Shown here: in pieces, positions 60,413 through 64,000 of the stretch | Layout of the letters: each line of letters opens with the position of its first letter | Position numbering within the stretch: position 1 is the first letter of the stretch | NCBI RefSeq assembly: GCF_002101555.1 | Contig: NZ_LQOL01000099.1 | Coordinates: 112,768-176,767 of the forward strand | Length of the DNA: 64,000 bases | Direction of reading: 5' to 3' | Origin: Mycolicibacterium canariasense | GTDB taxonomy: Bacteria > Actinomycetota > Actinomycetes > Mycobacteriales > Mycobacteriaceae | The notes under the pieces: generated by a model | The model's database searches: none | The model's input: only the letters and a program-made list of their open reading frames with translations | Told to the model about the DNA's origin: nothing | Position numbers and translations under genes: made by a program

Positions 60413-60773
60413 CCAACTTGCTGGGGCCTGCCACCTGAGTCTTTCGGTGTAGACCGGAAAACTCAGCCAACTTGCTGGGCCGTCGACACCCTGGGCAGGT
60501 CATGGGCAACCACAGCCATCACGGCTGTAGGTTGCCGACAAACGCTCGATCCCGATGCCCTAAGCCAGGCTTACCCCATCGCGGACGGTATGGGTCGCAT
60601 TCAGAATGTGACCCTTGTCAGCGGGGGGCTGGCATCACCAGTCACGAACGCGTTGGGGCCGGCCGGCACCCTTTTTACTGACGACAGTAAAAAAGGTCCG
60701 GACGTTGAAGCCCTAGGCCCAGACCCCGCTGCCATCTTTTCGCATCTGCGAAAGGTCGGGCCAACTTGCTGGG
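60413..60773. repeat. Three direct copies of CCAACTTGCTGGG
   Basis: Exact copies at 60413-60425, 60467-60479 and 60761-60773; the first two share a longer 16-mer CAGCCAACTTGCTGGG. The unit is itself partly palindromic (CCA..C..G..TGG). Function unknown; binding sites for a replication, partition or regulatory protein are possible. Confidence 0.9.
60668..60697. terminator. T-rich hairpin, possible bidirectional terminator
   Basis: ACCCTTTTTACTG (60668-60680) and CAGTAAAAAAGGT (60685-60697) pair with one mismatch over the loop ACGA. The A/T-rich lower stem resembles an intrinsic terminator in either direction. Confidence 0.5.
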
Positions 60774-60891
60774 TCCGGCAACGTGGCTGGTCGCGACCAT
60801 ATTGCTAGCGCCGGCAAAAAGGTACGCAGCCTCCTCGTGCAGTCCCCTTACCCGTTGCCGTGTGGATGCTGATGCTTGATCATCGGACCAC

Positions 60892-61566
60892 ATGAACATG
60901 TACACACCGGACGAACCGGACCCGGTGGAGTCACAAACTGATTGGGCCCCGCTGATTCGCACATACAGCCTCGAAGAGGTTGCAGCACTGGTGCTCTCAC
61001 CCGACGACATACCGAACGGCGTCAGATGGCTCAATGACCAAATCCGCGCTGGCAAGGTTTCTGCCTACAAGGCCGTCCGCCGCTGGCGCATGACACATGC
61101 CGATGTGGAAGACCTCATCGAGCGCCGCCGCAACAATGTGCGGCCGTCGAGTAGCAAGCGCGTCGCAGTAGCGGAACAGGAGTCCGATCCAGATGCCCCG
61201 ATCATCAATGGGAAGCCCTACGGCGGCATGACGCGGCGATCCTGGCTGTATCACACGAGAGCTGAGATACCCGGGACCACTCAGTACGCGAGACGCTACG
61301 GCCGGCGCCACCCATCGCCCCAGCCACCTCCCCCGTCGCCGATCAGCTACAAGATGGTGAAGCCTGAATCGGAGGCAGTCATCTTCAACATGCCGCCACT
61401 CACCGAACCCCAAATCGAACTATTGGAGCGCGTGCGTCGAGAGCGAGAGGTTGTTGTCGACGGCGACGCTAGAAAGGTTGTCGAGTCACTGGTACGTCGA
61501 AACCTGATCGCTTACGAGGTCAGGGGCAACCGCGGCGACTATCGGTTCACGTTGCGCCCCATGTAG
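60892..61566 (+). CDS. Putative DNA-binding protein of the island
   Basis: A 224-residue protein with an N-terminal excisionase/MerR-like helix-turn-helix (TYSLEEVAALVLSPDDIPNGVRWLNDQIRAGKVSAYKAVRRWRMTHADVEDLIERRR, read in parts, residues about 24-80). A Pro-rich linker (about 145-155) is followed by a small C-terminal domain (LTEPQIELLERVRREREVVVDGDARKVVESLVRRNLIAYEV) that looks like a winged helix. ATG 60892 or 60898 may start it. A role in excision or plasmid-like control is plausible. It follows the structured gap directly. Confidence 0.68.
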   Translation: MNMYTPDEPDPVESQTDWAPLIRTYSLEEVAALVLSPDDIPNGVRWLNDQIRAGKVSAYKAVRRWRMTHADVEDLIERRRNNVRPSSSKRVAVAEQESDPDAPIINGKPYGGMTRRSWLYHTRAEIPGTTQYARRYGRRHPSPQPPPPSPISYKMVKPESEAVIFNMPPLTEPQIELLERVRREREVVVDGDARKVVESLVRRNLIAYEVRGNRGDYRFTLRPM

Positions 61567-61642
61567 CCGCGGGAGTTGGCGCAGTCAGCGCTCCAAAAGC
61601 GCGCTAGCCTTACTTGAATCAGTCCGTCACCAGCCCCTACGA

Positions 61643-61894
61643 GTGACGGGCCGATCGGACAAGGCGGTGGAAGTGAAGACGTATGACGCGTATGCCCACC
61701 ACGGCGAACGGTACTGGGTCATCCGAGTCCCAGGGCTCGGCAACGACCCTGAGGTTGGGCTGCCGACGCAAGCACGGAATCTGACCGAAGCCGAACCCAT
61801 GGCGCGGGACCTCATCGCAACCTGGCTCGACGTCCCGGCCGACTCGTTCGACGTCACCGTGCACGTTGACGAGGTCACTCCGGCTTCGCCTTAA
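61643..61894 (+). CDS. HicB-like small protein
   Basis: A protein of up to 83 residues with the HicB-antitoxin-like pattern YDAYAHHGERYWVIRVPGLG followed by GLPTQARNLTEAEPMARDLIATWLDVPADSFDV. The start may be GTG 61643, 61667 or 61673; the last gives VKTYDAYA, the natural edge of the fold. No HicA toxin gene is next to it, so it may be an orphan. The last 20 bp overlap a short minus-strand frame. Confidence 0.6.
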   Translation: MTGRSDKAVEVKTYDAYAHHGERYWVIRVPGLGNDPEVGLPTQARNLTEAEPMARDLIATWLDVPADSFDVTVHVDEVTPASP

Positions 61895-62000
61895 GCGTCC
61901 ACGCCGGCACCCAATGCGTGACCGGCCGCGCGTTCGGCCCGAACTTGATCAGGTACGTGACGAGGCCCCACCAGGCGCCCTGCTCGCAGACCCCCAGCAC
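61875..62000 (-). CDS. Possible 41-residue protein, minus strand
   Basis: GTG at 61998-62000, preceded by GAGGGTGAG, opens a 41-residue frame (CEQGAWWGLVTYLIKFGP, then ARPVTHWVPAWTLKAKPE) whose composition looks protein-like. It overlaps the end of the HicB-like gene and the 3' part of the next minus-strand frame. No family is recognised; it could be a chance frame. Confidence 0.3.
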   Translation of the reverse strand: MLGVCEQGAWWGLVTYLIKFGPNARPVTHWVPAWTLKAKPE

Positions 62001-62242
62001 GTCAACTCACCCTCGACGACGGCGTGCATCTGCAGCCCAAACGGGTGGTAGCGGCCATCACTGTGCGGCTCACGCGGGAAGAGGCGGCCGAGGTCGATCA
62101 GCACAATGCGTGGTGGGTCGACCCGTCGGAAGACTTCGCGGACGGGCTGACCGCAGTACCCGATCGCCTGAAGGTCACCCACCGTTCGATCATACGTTCG
62201 AATAGCGGGGTCTAACGCCACGGTTTCGAGCAGAAGTCCCAT
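61949..62242 (-). CDS. Possible hypothetical protein, minus strand
   Basis: A frame of 97 residues starting at ATG 62240-62242 (MGLLLETVALDPAIRTYDRTV and PPRIVLIDLGRLFPREPHSDG). A competing plus-strand frame at 62024-62215 (AAITVRLTREEAAEVDQHNAWW) uses the same bases. Neither has a strong ribosome binding site, and I cannot decide between them. At most one is likely to be a gene. Confidence 0.35.
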   Translation of the reverse strand: MGLLLETVALDPAIRTYDRTVGDLQAIGYCGQPVREVFRRVDPPRIVLIDLGRLFPREPHSDGRYHPFGLQMHAVVEGELTCWGSASRAPGGASSRT

Positions 62243-62355
62243 GACTCGCCCAGACTTGACTCCCCCACGGGGGCTATCGCGTGACATGTGCAGATTGCAA
62301 CGGTAGAGTAATACAAATCACGGCTCTGACCAGGCGGTTCTCGACGTGTTTTGTG

Positions 62356-62384
62356 TTGACCGATCGTTGCATTGCGTGCATACT
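62356..62384 (+). promoter_or_regulatory. Strong sigma-70-type promoter before the HTH gene
   Basis: TTGACC (62356-62361) and CATACT (62379-62384) are separated by exactly 17 bp, a near-consensus housekeeping promoter and rare in this GC-rich genome. TGCAT and ATGCA arms around the -10 region (62377-62396) might be an operator. Confidence 0.6.
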
Positions 62385-62445
62385 GTACTTCATGCAGCCC
62401 CCCAACCCGGGGTGGGTGCACGAAACCCGAAGGAGTGAGACGGCC

Positions 62446-62781
62446 ATGGCAACATTGGCAATTGATCGTCTGACCGAAGCTGAGGCTGCTCGGGTGGCGA
62501 GCCTGGAGGAATTGAAGGCGATCTTGGTGGATGCCGAGAATCGCGATGTCAAGCGCGAGGAATTCAGCGAGCTATTTGCGCTGTCTATCCGCGTATTGGA
62601 GTTAGACCAAGAGTCCGCCGCAAAGCTCTTTAAGACGAGCCGACCGACCATCAGCCGTTGGGCTGCTGGTCTGTCCGCCCCACACATTTTGGGTCGTCCT
62701 GCCGTCTTTCGCGCGCTTCGCAAGGTCGCGAACGACAGATTAAGGCAGCACACAGCGTCGGTCGTGGACGCGTCTGCGTAA
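62446..62781 (+). CDS. Helix-turn-helix regulator of the island
   Basis: A 111-residue protein with an acidic helical N-terminus (LTEAEAARVASLEELKAILVD) and a C-terminal helix-turn-helix (LELDQESAAKLFKTSRPTISRWAAGLSAPH, residues about 50-82), as in phage or plasmid repressors. AGGAGTGAGACGGCC precedes the ATG at 62446. It has a strong promoter about 60 bp upstream and a perfect hairpin across its stop codon. Targets are unknown. Confidence 0.75.
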   Translation: MATLAIDRLTEAEAARVASLEELKAILVDAENRDVKREEFSELFALSIRVLELDQESAAKLFKTSRPTISRWAAGLSAPHILGRPAVFRALRKVANDRLRQHTASVVDASA

Positions 62782-62795
62782 CTGACGCGTCCACG
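62763..62795 (+). terminator. Perfect hairpin across the stop of the HTH gene
   Basis: CGTGGACGCGTC (62763-62774) and GACGCGTCCACG (62784-62795) form a 12-bp perfect stem. The 9-nt loop contains the TAA stop codon. There is no T-run. It may end the transcript or act on translation. Confidence 0.5.
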
Positions 62796-62856
62796 CTGAC
62801 GCGACACCGGCATGTCCACGTAAACGGACGTCGGCTGCTCGCTATTGTCATCGACC

Positions 62857-63516
62857 ATGACAGTTGTGTTCGCCCACGCTGACCCGGCCGAGGCAAGAGA
62901 AGTATTCCAGTGGCATCGCGGTTTCGCTGGCGCGAACGACATGCTCTTTCCTCGATCGTGGAACCAGTACGAGCAATTGGCAAATGACGGCCGGGTATTC
63001 ACCGCCAAAGAAGACGGTGAGTATCTCGGCCTCTGCTATTACAACTGGGACGAAGACGACGAGGACGACAAGTTCTGGGAACTTGGCGGCCTCATGGTCG
63101 CGACGAACACACGCGGTCGCTCGATCGGTATCACCTTGATGCGAGTGACTTTGGCTCAGCTGCTCTTTGACGAGGAGCCTCTATCCCGACACGAGGCCAT
63201 CATTTCCCACGTCCATTCGCAGAACGACAATCCGAGACGGGTTATCGAGACGCATTTGGGCTTCCCTCATCAGAGACAGATCGAAATTCCTGGCGCGGTT
63301 GTCCCGGGTCTCCGACAAGACGAAGACGGGATGGTGCGAGGTGACGTCTTTGCGTTCGCGTACCCCTACACACTCGAGAAGCTCCTAGTTTGGTGTGAAA
63401 CTTGGGATGGACGACTTCGGGACGGTTCGCCCGCTGAGATCCAAATTTTTGGCGACGGCATTGAGATTTGGGCGGCAGCATTTAGGCAGATGCTTGCTGA
63501 CCCGATGGGAATCTAG
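62857..63516 (+). CDS. GNAT-family acetyltransferase-like protein
   Basis: A 219-residue protein. Residues 40-130 have the GNAT pattern: a beta strand GEYLGLCYYNWD, an acidic insert EDDEDDKFWELGG, then LMVATNTRGRSIGITLMRVTLAQLLF with the acetyl-CoA loop TRGRSIG. The remaining C-terminal part is not recognised. The acceptor is unknown. TATTGT at 62843-62848 lies 8 bp before the ATG at 62857, suggesting a leaderless transcript. A nearby 81-residue gene follows. Confidence 0.72.
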   Translation: MTVVFAHADPAEAREVFQWHRGFAGANDMLFPRSWNQYEQLANDGRVFTAKEDGEYLGLCYYNWDEDDEDDKFWELGGLMVATNTRGRSIGITLMRVTLAQLLFDEEPLSRHEAIISHVHSQNDNPRRVIETHLGFPHQRQIEIPGAVVPGLRQDEDGMVRGDVFAFAYPYTLEKLLVWCETWDGRLRDGSPAEIQIFGDGIEIWAAAFRQMLADPMGI

Positions 63517-63531
63517 ATCGCCGGTGGGCTC

Positions 63532-63777
63532 ATGATCAGTGGCATGTTTTTCGATGGCATGGAAGAACCGGACCGGACCGAAATCTATATGGCCCGCGAT
63601 CTCGGCAAGCTTGTCCGCGGCACGAACATCCTCATGCGGGTATCGAACTCCGACGATGCCCCGTGGCGATACGTACAGACGCTCACCGAAACCGGCCAAG
63701 GGGTGAAGGTCACGTTCCTGGACGAAGAATCTGTGCGTCTGCTCCGCTACAACGAACCGGTCGAGGTCGGCCTTTAG
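63532..63777 (+). CDS. Small hypothetical protein after the GNAT gene
   Basis: An 81-residue protein (TEIYMARDLGKLVRGTNILMRVSNSDDAPWRYVQTL and GVKVTFLDEESVRLLRYNEPVEV, read in parts) with a likely small beta-barrel pattern. It begins 15 bp after the GNAT stop; ATG 63532 or 63544 may start it. A minus-strand frame over 63385-63792 uses the same region but crosses the GNAT gene and was rejected. The function is unknown. Confidence 0.55.
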   Translation: MISGMFFDGMEEPDRTEIYMARDLGKLVRGTNILMRVSNSDDAPWRYVQTLTETGQGVKVTFLDEESVRLLRYNEPVEVGL

Positions 63778-64000
63778 TCGGCTCGTGTCCACCGTTCGGC
63801 GGATTTGATGCGGTTTCGGATCGCGTAACTGCCACGCGTCGATACGCTCCGCCCCGTCAGTGGTAGGCGCTCTCCCCTCTTGGGGGAACGCCTAGCGGGG
63901 AAAGGACTTTCGATCCGTTATGCGGCTCTTCATGATTGAGGGTGTAGAACGGTCAGCTGCTGTCGGCCTGTGATTGGGGTGTCTGGTTGGCTGGGTGTGT
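63778..64000. other. Right edge, no gene seen; one nested hairpin
   Basis: TAGGCG (63864-63869) pairs with CGCCTA (63889-63894), enclosing an inner CCCC/GGGG stem (63874-63877 with 63882-63885). It is a plausible terminator for the GNAT operon or a feature of the element. No second copy of the tRNA fragment is seen before the window ends. Confidence 0.5.

Larger units (their letters stand above)
60305..60891. other. 587-bp structured gap with hairpins and direct repeats
   Basis: No convincing gene. It holds the 21-bp palindrome GGTCGGATTT-C-AAATCCGACC (60330-60350), a 14-bp perfect stem with GGTT loop (60357-60388), a 13-bp stem with one bulge (60505-60536), a 13-bp stem with one mismatch around ACGA (60668-60697) and TTTCGCA-TC-TGCGAAA (60737-60752). 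The 13-mer CCAACTTGCTGGG occurs three times (60413-60425, 60467-60479, 60761-60773). This density is unusual and could mean an origin, transfer or partition site, or a structured RNA. Confidence 0.75.

Noticed and set aside
60395..60808. 137-residue plus-strand frame across the structured gap, with QPTCW recurring
   Set aside because: It starts at a TTG without a ribosome binding site. The peptide repeat merely reflects the DNA 13-mer, and strong hairpins run through it.
60305..60891. CRISPR array
   Set aside because: Only three short repeats with irregular spacing (54 and 294 bp) and no cas genes.
61643..61894. Complete HicAB toxin-antitoxin system
   Set aside because: Only a HicB-like protein is seen; no HicA-type RNA-binding toxin lies on either side.
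63385..63792. 135-residue minus-strand frame at the right end
   Set aside because: It crosses the 3' end of the GNAT gene and the small gene after it, and has no family match or ribosome binding site.
58775..64000. A complete prophage
   Set aside because: No integrase, terminase, portal, capsid or lysis gene is visible. Only one end of an element is in the window and its type cannot be decided.

Overview
The window is high-GC actinobacterial DNA from a mycobacterium, most likely a rapidly growing Mycolicibacterium. Positions 1-22472 follow the gene order of the Mycobacterium tuberculosis Rv1830-Rv1814 region: a MerR regulator, the bifunctional nuclease, FtsR, GarA, GcvH, two DUF881 proteins around a small basic protein, PgsA2, SecA2, a BacA-type ABC transporter, an Rv1817-like flavoprotein, an Rv1816-like TetR regulator, an Rv1815-like serine protease and an Erg3-like desaturase. 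No ilvG and no PE_PGRS gene is seen at the expected places. A fused YeeE/YedE sulfur transporter sits inside this block behind a CstR/CsoR-type palindrome. The BacA-type gene is present as two tandem copies.

Positions 22492-34266 carry metabolic and envelope genes: carboxylesterase, paired SMR transporters, MFS exporter, MalQ, small secreted proteins, Nudix and SGNH hydrolases, and SnoaL-like proteins. Positions 32771-36923 form an Asp23/Gls24 envelope-stress locus. Eight minus-strand genes (Asp23-like proteins, small membrane proteins, an AmaP-like anchor) face an ECF sigma factor that is coupled to one more Asp23-like gene. Positions 36975-51394 hold an acyl-CoA synthetase with an internal 24-bp repeat, a SAM methyltransferase, a Pro/Ala-rich protein, Tex, an acyltransferase-3 protein, a ferredoxin, an M15-like secreted protein, an AraC regulator, a FUSC-type membrane protein, RbpA and a two-gene envelope operon.

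Positions 51482-58307 include an MPT64-like secreted protein, a two-subunit molybdenum hydroxylase, a divergent amidohydrolase, a DUF3297 protein and a membrane protein with a His-rich tail.

At about 58775 the sequence changes character. A tRNA 3'-end fragment is followed by two pairs of oppositely oriented heptamers resembling integrase arm sites. From there to the right edge the genes are short, mostly unrecognised and visibly less GC-rich. I read this as one end of an integrated mobile element, with a small HTH regulator, twin operators, an unknown three-gene operon, a hairpin- and repeat-rich 587-bp gap without a convincing gene, DNA-binding proteins and a GNAT acetyltransferase. No integrase lies in the window; the other end should lie beyond position 64000.

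The best leads are a perfect match to the KstR (cholesterol regulator) motif upstream of a steroid-dehydrogenase-like flavoprotein operon, the CstR-like operator before the fused sulfur transporter, the Asp23/ECF locus, and the structured gap in the island.
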